Origin: CAG-791 sp045113775 | Lineage (GTDB): Bacteria; Bacillota; Clostridia; Lachnospirales; Lachnospiraceae | Length of the DNA stretch: 64,000 bases | Reading direction: 5' to 3' | Assembly: GCA_045113775.1 (NCBI GenBank) | Contig: JBGUJH010000067.1 | Coordinates: 124,001-188,000, forward strand | Shown here: positions 17,028 through 24,795 of the stretch, piece by piece | Position numbering within the stretch: the first letter of the stretch is position 1 | Layout: each line of letters starts with the position of its first letter | Made by a program: the position numbers and the translations under genes | Notes under the pieces: generated by a model | Told to the model about the DNA's origin: nothing | Seen by the model: only the letters and a program-made list of their open reading frames with translations | Databases searched by the model: none

Positions 17028-17093
17028 GATGGCCTGCGGGCCTTTATGAATTGTCATTGCAGAACTGCCGGCGATGTAATTGGGCTCGATCCT

Positions 17094-18383
17094 TTACGCC
17101 TTCGGCAGGCTGATCGTCACTTTGGTCCCCTCGCCGATATGCGTCTCGATTGCCAGGCTGCCGCCGACGACGCGGCGTAAACGTTCCCGGACGTTTTTAA
17201 GGCCGACATGCGCCAGTCCGTCCTTAGGAATTTCGTCCGGAACAAACCCCGGACCATTGTCTGTCACACAGATTTCATAAGCGTCACTTTTTTCAGATGT
17301 GCTGACAATTACTGTCCCTCTTCCATCCCTCTTCTGCCGGATGCCGTAACGGATCGCGTTTTCGACGATTGGCTGAAGCGTCAGGGTCGGAAGCTGGAAT
17401 TGCGTACAGTTAAGCTCATATCGGACATCCAGGGCTCTGCCGAAACGCAGCTGCTGAAGCCGCACATAGTGCTGGGTATGCTCCAGTTCCTTTGAAAAAG
17501 GAATTGGGACATTGATATTGATGGAGTCCATATTGTGCCGCAGATACTGGGAAAATTCCCCGACCGCCAGATAGGCGGTATCCGGATCGATCCGGCAGAT
17601 CTCCTGTATGACATACAGCGCATTGAAAAGGAAATGCGGCTGGATCTGACTGAGCATCAGATCCACTTTCATCTGCTCGTTCCTCTGTTCCTGAATCCGA
17701 TATTCCCGTGACTGCTCGATCAATGTTACTACCAGCATGACCAGCATAGAACAGCTGGAAGAAAAGGCCACAAGATAAATCCCGGGAAAGAACGGCTTCA
17801 GCAAGATGGTCAATAGCGGTAATCCCAGGTATGTACCAAACGACAGTCTCTGTCCCTGTGTGATCTGATCACGATACCGAACCAGAAGCAGGAAGTCAAA
17901 GAACATGAAGACAGCGACAATAATGAATCCGATGTTCTTCCATTCGCCCTCGTAATATCTGTAGTCCTCATCTACCAGTGCGATTTTTCCTGCATACTGC
18001 CCATAAAAAAGGACAATCTCTGACAGAACCATTGCCACAGTCAGAGACAGCCTGATCCGCCTGTCAAACTTTGACGGCAAACGCAGGATGGTCAGCAGAT
18101 AATTTGATGCGGCATACACTGTCAGGATTGAAATGAAAAAAGACAGGAAGCCGGCGATCATCATGCCAATGCGCCACTCATTGCCCTGAAACCCGTTCAT
18201 GAGTTCCAACAGCAAAATGCTCAGATTATAGAACAGCATCGAAGAAAAGCAGACAAAGAAATACCGTACAGTCGTGCGGTCGTGGCTGAAGCCGAATCCC
18301 AGCAGCAATATGGAAAAAAGGCTTACCATGACGCCAATTACCTCAATAATGAGATTGACGACACTACTTCCGACAATGGCCAT
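17094..18383 (-). CDS. Orphan membrane sensor histidine kinase, LytS/YesM (HisKA_7TM-like) type
   Basis: A 429-residue sensor kinase. Residues 1-220 contain about seven membrane helices with short loops and no large extracellular domain. The phosphoacceptor is His250 in QIQPHFLFNAL (246-256), the hallmark of the His_kinase (pfam06580) group. The ATP-binding domain shows the N box LQPIVENAIRYG, the G1 box VTDNGPGF (374-381) and the G2-like HVGLKNVRERL. SD AAGGAGG lies 4 bases from a 14-bp hairpin. No response regulator is encoded nearby: the only gene in the same unit is the upstream surface protein. Ligand unknown. Relatives commonly pair with LytTR or AraC-type regulators. Confidence 0.92.
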   Translation of the reverse strand: MAIVGSSVVNLIIEVIGVMVSLFSILLLGFGFSHDRTTVRYFFVCFSSMLFYNLSILLLELMNGFQGNEWRIGMMIAGFLSFFISILTVYAASNYLLTILRLPSKFDRRIRLSLTVAMVLSEIVLFYGQYAGKIALVDEDYRYYEGEWKNIGFIIVAVFMFFDFLLLVRYRDQITQGQRLSFGTYLGLPLLTILLKPFFPGIYLVAFSSSCSMLVMLVVTLIEQSREYRIQEQRNEQMKVDLMLSQIQPHFLFNALYVIQEICRIDPDTAYLAVGEFSQYLRHNMDSININVPIPFSKELEHTQHYVRLQQLRFGRALDVRYELNCTQFQLPTLTLQPIVENAIRYGIRQKRDGRGTVIVSTSEKSDAYEICVTDNGPGFVPDEIPKDGLAHVGLKNVRERLRRVVGGSLAIETHIGEGTKVTISLPKA

Positions 18384-18398
18384 GAAGACCTCCTTGTA

Positions 18399-18433
18399 AC
18401 ATTGCCGCAGACACCGTACGTCTGCGGCAATGT
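18399..18433 (-). promoter_or_regulatory. Hairpin abutting the kinase ribosome-binding site
   Basis: Perfect 14-bp stem (ACATTGCCGCAGAC and its complement, loop of 7) between the surface-protein stop (18466) and the kinase start (18383). On the minus strand it is followed by TTACAAGGAGG, not by a T tract. It could slow ribosomes or nucleases, or lower kinase expression relative to the surface protein. Confidence 0.5.
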
Positions 18434-18465
18434 AAATCTGTTTGAAAACAGCGGCCTCTCACTGT

Positions 18466-20874
18466 TTACATTCCATGCAGGAACCAGTGAAAGAACCAAA
18501 TGTAAACGCCTGCACAGATTGAAATCACGATCCCGACTACGCCGGCAAACAGTTTGACATTCTCAAGGTCTTTTTTCCCCAGACTTTCGCCCGGTGAAAA
18601 ATCTACTTTTCCGAAGAAATTCTCTTCAAGAAAACTTTCCAGATCAGAAAGGAAACTGTCAAATTTTTCTGCAATAGCTTTTGCCGCTTTTTCTTTTAAC
18701 TGATCCGTGACAGGTTCTGCAGTCTCTTCTTCTTCCGATTCTGCTTCAGCTTCTGCCGTATCCTCTCTTTCAGATTCCGCTAAAGCTAATGCCATCTCTT
18801 CTCTTTCGGCTTCCGATGCAGCATCTGCTGTCTCTTCTTCATATTCCGCTGCAGCATCTGCTGTCTCTTCATTTTCCGTTTCCGCTGCAGCATCTGCTAT
18901 CTCTTCTTTTCCTTTTTCAGCTGCAGCTTCTGTCTCCGCGTCTTTTGTCCCGGCCTTTTCCCCATTTGACTCTTCAGGTTTTTTTACCGGCTCTTGCTGA
19001 TCGGGGTCGATTGTGTCAGGAGTTTTTGGTGTATCGGGAGCAGGAATTTTATCGGGAACCGGAGTTTTATTGGGAGCCGGAGGAATGACCGGAGGATGCG
19101 AATCTCCGGATTGCTTTTGATTCCTGATCGTATAAAGAGCCTGTGCTTCTCCGCTATAGGCACCGATTCCCTGTGCGGTAACAGTGTAAGTTCCCTCCTC
19201 TATCATATCTGTATAAGTAAGGATATAATCGACACCTTCCTTGAGAGTCCAGCGTCCGCTCCGCACGATCGTGTCAGGATGATGCGCTAAGCCGGTATAT
19301 GTGCCGCTCGAAGGCAGCAATTCGATTCCGGTGATGTTCTTAATCTTCTCGCCTTCTCTGAGTTCCGAAACAACCGTGAAGGGGATGACCACAGAACCGG
19401 CATCTGCATAGTCCCCGATAAATGTGATCTCGATCGTACCGTCGCCGGCTTCAGTCGTGTTGTTATAAGTGACGGTATAATCTCTGTCCGGGACCAGCGC
19501 CGGCATTCCATTGTAGTCTTTTCCTTCTGCGCCTTTTCTGACATTTACTTCAGGCTCAAATTTTTCACCGGAATAAACGCCCGTCAGATACTGCACGGCT
19601 ATGTGCAGCTGATCTGAGTCCACTGCGCTGTCATGGTTAAAGAACTCCAGGTTTGTGCTTCCGCGGAAGACTTCATGGCCGTACTCCCGGACGGAAGAGG
19701 GAAGCGAAACTTCCTCAAGGGATTCCATGTCAGAAAAGGTGTGATCCCCCACATATGTGACACCGTCATCAATGGCAATTTGCTTGATCTCCCCTGCTCT
19801 GTCACGCCAGGGAATCTCCGAAGGAGAAGAGAAATCCGGCATGCTGCCGCTTCCGGATATGACCAATGAATCTTGCTTTTTATCCCCATCGAGGTTCCAG
19901 GACAGATTCTCTCCGATCTTGTGCTCCTGGTCAATGTCCTCTATCGGACGGCTGACCCTCTTTGAGACCGTCTGAGAGTAAGGATATCTAAATGCAGGAG
20001 AATCGGTCGCAATAAAATAAGTATAGGACCATCCGTAAGACACATCCTTGTCCACAAAGGAACCGGTCGAGGAGGTTCCGATCTGATAAGGAAGTATGTT
20101 CCAGCGATAGATCCGGAACAATGCTCCTTCCGGGTTATCCCATTTCAATGTAATGGATGTGCCGTCTGTAGAGATGCTGCTGATGACAGGGCGCGCGTAC
20201 ACCACAACAGGGGGAGCAGGGTCGGCCTTTTCCGGCTTCACATTAACCCCCGAGTCATTGGCAGGAGTTTGCGTTTCTGTAAGAACTTCCGGATCATCAA
20301 GTATCGCTTCTGCCGTGCCGGCTGAGGGATTTTCCGAATCGTCAGGGATCGTCTCTGTCACTCCGTCCGAAGGATCTTCCTGCTGTACCTCTTCGATTTC
20401 ATTGCTTTCTCCGTCGGCTGCTACTTCTTCATTACCTTCTGCCGTCAGATCTTCCTCTGCCGTTTCTCCGTTCTCGGTCCCTTCCTCTATTGCGTCACCG
20501 GCCCCGTTTTCTTCCTCTGTCTCATCTTCGGTTCCGGTTTCTTCCTCTGTCGCGTCTTTAGTCCCGCTTTCTTCTTCTATTGCTATTGCATCTGCGATTC
20601 CGGTTTCTTCCTCTGTCAAGTCTTCGGTCCCGGCTTCATTCTCTGTCTGATCTGAGGATACACCTTCGTCGATCGTTACATTCTCTGACGCCGTCTCGCT
20701 GTCATTCTCGATGACGGACTCTTCGACGGGATCATCTGAGCTTTCTTCATCATGCAGATCCTCGACTGCTGTCTGCGCATCAGAAATGGGAACTTCCTCC
20801 GCTTGTACGGGAAAGAACAGCATGTTAACGGCAACTATTATACCGAGGATAAAATTGAATAGAATCTTATTCAT
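18466..20874 (-). CDS. Large acidic cell-surface protein with Fn3-like, BspA-like and Glu-rich repeat regions
   Basis: An 802-residue protein with a signal peptide (hydrophobic core about residues 4-20, probable cleavage after PVQA). Residues 30-215 are very acidic and repetitive, with variants of EEETGTEDETEEE. A fibronectin-III-like domain follows (about 225-320), then a BspA/LRR-5-like piece (IKQIAIDDGVTYVGDHTF, SLEEVSLPSSV), two Ig-like domains (about 420-600), a Pro-rich linker, a second Glu/Ala repeat region (about 630-740, EEETADAAAE-type) and a C-terminal membrane helix (FAGVVGIVISICAGVYIWFF). There is no LPXTG. It is probably anchored in the membrane by that helix. It lies upstream of the histidine kinase and may be its sensory partner. 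Confidence 0.85.
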   Translation of the reverse strand: MNKILFNFILGIIVAVNMLFFPVQAEEVPISDAQTAVEDLHDEESSDDPVEESVIENDSETASENVTIDEGVSSDQTENEAGTEDLTEEETGIADAIAIEEESGTKDATEEETGTEDETEEENGAGDAIEEGTENGETAEEDLTAEGNEEVAADGESNEIEEVQQEDPSDGVTETIPDDSENPSAGTAEAILDDPEVLTETQTPANDSGVNVKPEKADPAPPVVVYARPVISSISTDGTSITLKWDNPEGALFRIYRWNILPYQIGTSSTGSFVDKDVSYGWSYTYFIATDSPAFRYPYSQTVSKRVSRPIEDIDQEHKIGENLSWNLDGDKKQDSLVISGSGSMPDFSSPSEIPWRDRAGEIKQIAIDDGVTYVGDHTFSDMESLEEVSLPSSVREYGHEVFRGSTNLEFFNHDSAVDSDQLHIAVQYLTGVYSGEKFEPEVNVRKGAEGKDYNGMPALVPDRDYTVTYNNTTEAGDGTIEITFIGDYADAGSVVIPFTVVSELREGEKIKNITGIELLPSSGTYTGLAHHPDTIVRSGRWTLKEGVDYILTYTDMIEEGTYTVTAQGIGAYSGEAQALYTIRNQKQSGDSHPPVIPPAPNKTPVPDKIPAPDTPKTPDTIDPDQQEPVKKPEESNGEKAGTKDAETEAAAEKGKEEIADAAAETENEETADAAAEYEEETADAASEAEREEMALALAESEREDTAEAEAESEEEETAEPVTDQLKEKAAKAIAEKFDSFLSDLESFLEENFFGKVDFSPGESLGKKDLENVKLFAGVVGIVISICAGVYIWFFHWFLHGM

Positions 20875-21017
20875 GGAAACACCTGACGGTTAACAATAAA
20901 CAATAAATAATAAATCACTATTTTCCATTTTACACATATTAATATCAACCCGTCAAGCATACCGACCGTAAATCCCGGCTCATCCGGACACGTTTTGCAA
21001 TAGTAAAGGCCACATTC

Positions 21018-21056
21018 AAAAAGCCTGAACTTATGTTTCATACATAAGTTCAGGCT
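21018..21056 (-). terminator. Terminator of ssrA
   Basis: Perfect 15-bp stem (AGCCTGAACTTATGT and its complement, loop of 5) followed on the minus strand by five T residues, starting about 10 bases after the tmRNA 3-prime end. Confidence 0.9.
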
Positions 21057-21065
21057 GATTATTAG

Positions 21066-21430
21066 TGGACCTGGCGGTAATCGAAACCGCGTCCGAATCA
21101 AACTCGCAAAGCCTTCTACATGCTTATTCTGCTTTCATACCTTAGCAGCCAGCTGGCAGACGAACTGTTGCTGCTTGGTCTGGTAATAGTCTTAATCAGG
21201 CTTCTTAACAGCTTGGTTTACCTGATGCAAGTGCCTCTTTTTAAGCCATAAGAGTACGGCGCTTATATCCTATGACCTTTGCCGGAATAAATCCGGGGAG
21301 CCTATTACTTAGGCTGCCTGAAGTTCAACGTTATTAGCGTTTATTTTTTTGGCTGTTTTTTGCGCAGGCTCAGCCGTCTGCGGCATGCTTCTCTTAACTA
21401 CATCTAACCCGTCGAAACCCTTTCAGGCCC
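21066..21430 (-). ncRNA. ssrA: tmRNA (ssrA)
   Basis: Transfer-messenger RNA for ribosome rescue, partner of the SmpB gene just upstream. The 5-prime end GGGCCTG pairs fully with CAGGTCC near the 3-prime end; AAAGGGTTTCGACGGG follows the 5-prime arm as expected; the T arm is GCGGT, loop TTCGATT, ACCGC. The tag frame on the minus strand (21353 to 21309) reads AKKINANNVELQAA and then TAA, close in form and length to the B. subtilis tag. The discriminator A at 66 is followed by CTA in the DNA instead of CCA, so CCA is presumably added after processing. Length 365 bases. Confidence 0.93.
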
Positions 21431-21442
21431 GTGTTATTGTAT

Positions 21443-21471
21443 ATTATATATTCATTATATAATAATTTCAA
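21443..21471 (-). promoter_or_regulatory. ssrA promoter
   Basis: TTGAAA (21471-21466), 17-base spacer, TATAAT (21448-21443). Transcription would start about 6 bases before the mature tmRNA 5-prime end, which fits RNase P processing of a short leader. Confidence 0.8.
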
Positions 21472-21506
21472 CTAAACCGTTGGTTTACATACTCAAGTTG
21501 GTTCAG

Positions 21507-21980
21507 CTAGATTCTGATCTGACTGTTCCGGAAATCCCTCTCCGTCTCGCGCTTCATGGCCTTCTTCTTGAGATCGTCCCTCTTGTCATAGAGTTTTTTG
21601 CCTCTGGCCAGGCCGATCTCTATTTTGACGCGGCCGTTTTTGAAGTAGACCTGCAGCGGCATCAGGGTGTAGCCCTTGGCCTGCACCTGTCCCGCCAGTT
21701 TCATGATCTCGCGCTTGTGCAGGAGGAGCCTCCTTCTTCTGAGGGGCTCACGGTTGAAGATATTGCCCTTCTCATAGGGGCTGATATTCATACCGTCCAC
21801 AAAAGCTTCGCCGTGGTCGATCGTGACATAGGCTTCCTTGATGCTGCACTTGCCCTGACGGATGGATTTCACCTCTGTGCCGAACAGCTCGATCCCTGCC
21901 TCATATTTTTCTTCTATAAAATAATCATGGTAGGCTTTCTTGTTGTTTGCTACCAGTTTGATCGCATCCTTGCCGCTCAT
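21507..21980 (-). CDS. smpB: SsrA-binding protein SmpB
   Basis: The 157-residue partner of tmRNA: it places the tRNA-like domain in the A site and mimics the missing anticodon arm. The OB-fold core is visible (YEAGIELFGTEVKSIRQGKC, AFVDGMNISPYEKGN, RRRRLLLHKREI) and the tail is basic (KKLYDKRDDLKKKAMKRETE), as needed for insertion in the mRNA channel. It overlaps the rnr stop by 4 bases (ATGA), showing translational coupling, and lies directly before ssrA. Confidence 0.97.
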   Translation of the reverse strand: MSGKDAIKLVANNKKAYHDYFIEEKYEAGIELFGTEVKSIRQGKCSIKEAYVTIDHGEAFVDGMNISPYEKGNIFNREPLRRRRLLLHKREIMKLAGQVQAKGYTLMPLQVYFKNGRVKIEIGLARGKKLYDKRDDLKKKAMKRETERDFRNSQIRI

Positions 21981-24265
21981 TTCCTTCCCTTTCTGCCTTT
22001 TCCCTTCTTGCTGCCGGTGTGCCTGCCGGCTCTGCCGGACAGCACCCTGCCTGTCCGGTCCATAAAAGGACTCTCTTTACGGGGTTTGCCGACTTTTTTC
22101 TTCCGGCCGCCATTTGTGTGATCCGAGGCCGCTGTTCTGTCAGGATGTCCGTGATCCCTCCTTGCAGCCGTATCTTCAAAGGGCATAAAATCTACTGTCC
22201 TTCGGGCAGGATCCGCTCCCGCAACCGTTATCTTCATTTTCTGTCCGAGCGTATAAGTCTTTCCCGTACGCTCCCCTACCAGTATATACTTTTTTTCATC
22301 ATAATAATAGAAATCATCAGTTAAATCACTGATCCGGATCATTCCCTCCACAGTATCGGGAAGCTCCACGTAGATTCCCCACGTTGTCACACCGGATATG
22401 ATTCCATCATAAGTCTCGCCGATCTTCCCTTCCATGTACTGGGCTTTCTTGAGCTTGACCGTCTCTCTCTCCACTTCCGCTGCGCGCTGCTCCATAGCGG
22501 AACTTCTTGCTGCAGCTTCGGGGAGGCATCCGTTCAGCCGGTCGATCGTCTTCTCGTCCATCTCACCGCGAAGCCAGTATTTGAGGCTCCTGTGCACCAG
22601 AAGGTCGGGATACCTTCGAATCGGAGATGTGAAATGACAGTAATAGCTCAGTGCCAAGCCGAAATGACCTTCGCATCCTGTCGCGTACTGCGCCTTCTGC
22701 ATGCTGCGCAGGACGATCCTGCAGAGCATAGCCTCCTCGGGCCTGCCCTTCATCTTCTCGAGAAGGTGCCGGATCTGAGAGGGATGCACATCGCTCTGTC
22801 CGGGTTTGAAATAATAGCCGAAGCCTCTGACAAGCTGTGCCAGTTCCTTCATCTTATCCGCAGCAGGGACACCGTGTACTCGGTAGACCGACGGGATTTC
22901 CAGATACACGCAGTGTCTGGCGACTGTCTCGTTGGCCAGCAGCATGAAATCCTCGATGAGGTCTGTGGCGTCCGTTCTCTCTCTGACAGAAATATCGACC
23001 GGTCTGCCCATCTCGTCCAATACGATCTTGGCTTCCGGGAAATCGAAGTCTATACTGCCTCTCTCTTCCCGCTTAGCGCGAAGCATCGCGGCCAGTTTCT
23101 TCATTTTCCTGAGCATTCCCGCGATCTTCCGCGTTCTGCCCTTGATCCCGCGATAGCCTTGCCAGCCCAAAGATTCAGCGATCTCGCTCTCGTCGCCCTC
23201 TTCGTATAGGCGCATCACACCATTGTAAGACAGACGCGCATCCACATGGATGATCGATTCAGCGATCTCATATTCCGTCACTTCCCCGCTCTCGTCAATG
23301 GTCATGAGGCAGCTCATCGCGAGCCTGTCCTCCCCTGCGTTGAGGGAGCAGATCCCGTTGGACAGCTTTCTGGGGAGCATGGGGATCACACGGTCCGCCG
23401 GATAGACACTGGTGCCTCTGGCGAGCGCCTCTTTGTCCAAAGCTGACCCTTCCCTGACATATTCCGCAACATCCGCAATGTGGACGCCGAGCTTCCACAG
23501 ATTTCCTTCTTTGACCAGGGAAATGGCGTCATCGATATCTTTGGTATCCTCCCCGTCTATCGTGACGGTAGGGAGTTCCCTCAGGTCTTTCCTGCCCTGC
23601 TTCTTTACTGCATCGCTGTCAGCATCAACATGGTCCGGCAGGCGCTCAGCCTCGTCCATCACTTCCTTCGGAAACTCAGTGGGTATCTCATAGCTCTTTA
23701 TCAGAGAGAGTATGTCCACTCCGGGATCCGTACTGTGTCCCAGGATCTCCGTTACCGATCCGACGGGATTAGCGCCGTTTCCGCTGTAGACCGAGATCTG
23801 CGCGACCACTTTGTGACCCTCCAGGGCTCCCGCTTTTCCATCTGCCAAAATATCGACTTCAAAAGGGATCTTCATATTGTCAGGGGTCACATATCCGGCG
23901 ATGCTGAGCGAGACCATCCTTCCGACCGGCCTGCCATGGACCATGATCGGTTCCTTCAGATATGTCTTCTGGACGGGTCTCCTGAACGGATGAAATGTCC
24001 CGACGACATTTTTAATGCTGTGCTCGATGATCCTTGTCACTTCTGCTTCAGCTCTTCGCCCGCGGCCGTTATCTCCGTGTCCGCTCTCATCTATGCCGCC
24101 CCTGGTGATCCTGACTTCGACGATATCACCGTAAACAGCTCCGCCTGTGCACCCCTGCGGGATGAACAGGTCCAGGTCAAACCCCTCGACGGTGACAAAG
24201 CCGAATCCCCTGGCATTGCTGTCAAATTTTCCTGTATATATCTGTTCTTTCTTGTTCTTACTCAT
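21977..24265 (-). CDS. rnr: Ribonuclease R
   Basis: A 762-residue 3-prime to 5-prime exoribonuclease of the RNB family. N-terminal cold-shock domains (GFGFVTVEGFDLDLFIP) precede the RNB catalytic domain with the metal-binding series GEDTKDIDDAIS, then an S1 domain (GISGVTTWGIYVELPDTVEG) and a lysine/glycine-rich basic tail after residue 700. RNase R acts with SmpB and tmRNA in decay of non-stop mRNAs, and here it is coupled to smpB. A terminator stands between secG and this gene, so rnr must be transcribed by read-through or from its own start. Confidence 0.97.
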   Translation of the reverse strand: MSKNKKEQIYTGKFDSNARGFGFVTVEGFDLDLFIPQGCTGGAVYGDIVEVRITRGGIDESGHGDNGRGRRAEAEVTRIIEHSIKNVVGTFHPFRRPVQKTYLKEPIMVHGRPVGRMVSLSIAGYVTPDNMKIPFEVDILADGKAGALEGHKVVAQISVYSGNGANPVGSVTEILGHSTDPGVDILSLIKSYEIPTEFPKEVMDEAERLPDHVDADSDAVKKQGRKDLRELPTVTIDGEDTKDIDDAISLVKEGNLWKLGVHIADVAEYVREGSALDKEALARGTSVYPADRVIPMLPRKLSNGICSLNAGEDRLAMSCLMTIDESGEVTEYEIAESIIHVDARLSYNGVMRLYEEGDESEIAESLGWQGYRGIKGRTRKIAGMLRKMKKLAAMLRAKREERGSIDFDFPEAKIVLDEMGRPVDISVRERTDATDLIEDFMLLANETVARHCVYLEIPSVYRVHGVPAADKMKELAQLVRGFGYYFKPGQSDVHPSQIRHLLEKMKGRPEEAMLCRIVLRSMQKAQYATGCEGHFGLALSYYCHFTSPIRRYPDLLVHRSLKYWLRGEMDEKTIDRLNGCLPEAAARSSAMEQRAAEVERETVKLKKAQYMEGKIGETYDGIISGVTTWGIYVELPDTVEGMIRISDLTDDFYYYDEKKYILVGERTGKTYTLGQKMKITVAGADPARRTVDFMPFEDTAARRDHGHPDRTAASDHTNGGRKKKVGKPRKESPFMDRTGRVLSGRAGRHTGSKKGKGRKGRK

Positions 24266-24303
24266 ATTCTCTTTCAGATTTCAAGGAGTCTTCCCCTTGA
24301 GAT

Positions 24304-24337
24304 AAAAAAACACTCCTGCACTTATCCGCAGGAGTGT
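24304..24337 (-). terminator. Terminator between secG and rnr
   Basis: Perfect 10-bp stem (ACACTCCTGC and its complement, loop of 8) followed on the minus strand by seven T residues. It starts 46 bases after the secG stop and ends about 39 bases before the rnr start. Confidence 0.88.
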
Positions 24338-24383
24338 CAATGATCACAAACAGTTCAGCTGCCGGCCCGCTTTGCGCACAGGC

Positions 24384-24623
24384 TCAGAACAGCTGCATAT
24401 TCAGAAGGATAGCCAGGATAAAGAACGCAATGACCAGTCCCCTGGTGAACTTCTCAAGAAATCCTTCCATGGAACGTCCCTTGTTCTTTCCCCAATAAGT
24501 CTCAGCTGCGCCGCTGATCGCGCCCAGCCCCTGGGATCTTCCTTCCTGCATAAGGATGACTACTGTCATCACAATACTCACTGCTATAATTGCAATCGTC
24601 AAAATCCAGCGAATAACACTCAT
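24384..24623 (-). CDS. secG: Preprotein translocase subunit SecG
   Basis: A 79-residue membrane protein of the SecYEG channel. Two membrane helices are clear (SVIRWILTIAIIAVSIVMTV and GLVIAFFILAILLNM) joined by the family loop LMQEGRSQGLGAISGAAETYWGKNKGR. The start at 24623 (MSVIRW) is preferred because AAGGTGG lies 8 bases before it; upstream in-frame starts at 24629 and 24662 would have poor spacing or none. The gene precedes rnr-smpB-ssrA, an order common in Bacillota, but a terminator intervenes. Confidence 0.95.
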   Translation of the reverse strand: MSVIRWILTIAIIAVSIVMTVVILMQEGRSQGLGAISGAAETYWGKNKGRSMEGFLEKFTRGLVIAFFILAILLNMQLF

Positions 24624-24704
24624 CTTCATTACCACCTTGTTAGAAACGATTTCCAAAAACAAAATCTAAATACAGGCACACTCTTCCATGCGCCAAACAT
24701 TGTT

Positions 24705-24733
24705 ATATTATCACGTTCAAACAGCAAAATCAA
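24705..24733 (-). promoter_or_regulatory. secG promoter
   Basis: TTGATT (24733-24728), 17-base spacer, TAATAT (24710-24705), about 80 bases upstream of the secG start codon. Confidence 0.6.
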
Positions 24734-24753
24734 GCAAACATTTAATAAATATT

Positions 24754-24780
24754 AAGGCTCGCGAAGCTGTCCGCTGTCCG
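24754..24780 (+). repeat. Short copy E of the dispersed palindromic element
   Basis: AAGGCTCGCGAAGC followed by a degenerate CCGCTGTCCG, matching the first hairpin segment of the long copies. The second hairpin and the CACGCGTGTGCAT end are absent. Lies between the PBP gene and secG. Confidence 0.55.
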
Positions 24781-24795
24781 TCAGAAATCATGCTC

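Noticed and set aside
18600..20800. LPXTG-anchored adhesin
   Set aside because: The C-terminus has a membrane helix but no LPXTG-like sorting motif or basic tail.
17094..20874. Complete two-component system
   Set aside because: No receiver-domain protein is encoded anywhere in the window.
21066..21430. Genomic island currently integrated at ssrA
   Set aside because: No integrase and no duplicated tmRNA 3-prime end were seen; only the shared terminator stem hints at a past event.
24265..24384. Second small gene between secG and rnr
   Set aside because: Only the terminator and a leader-sized stretch are present.
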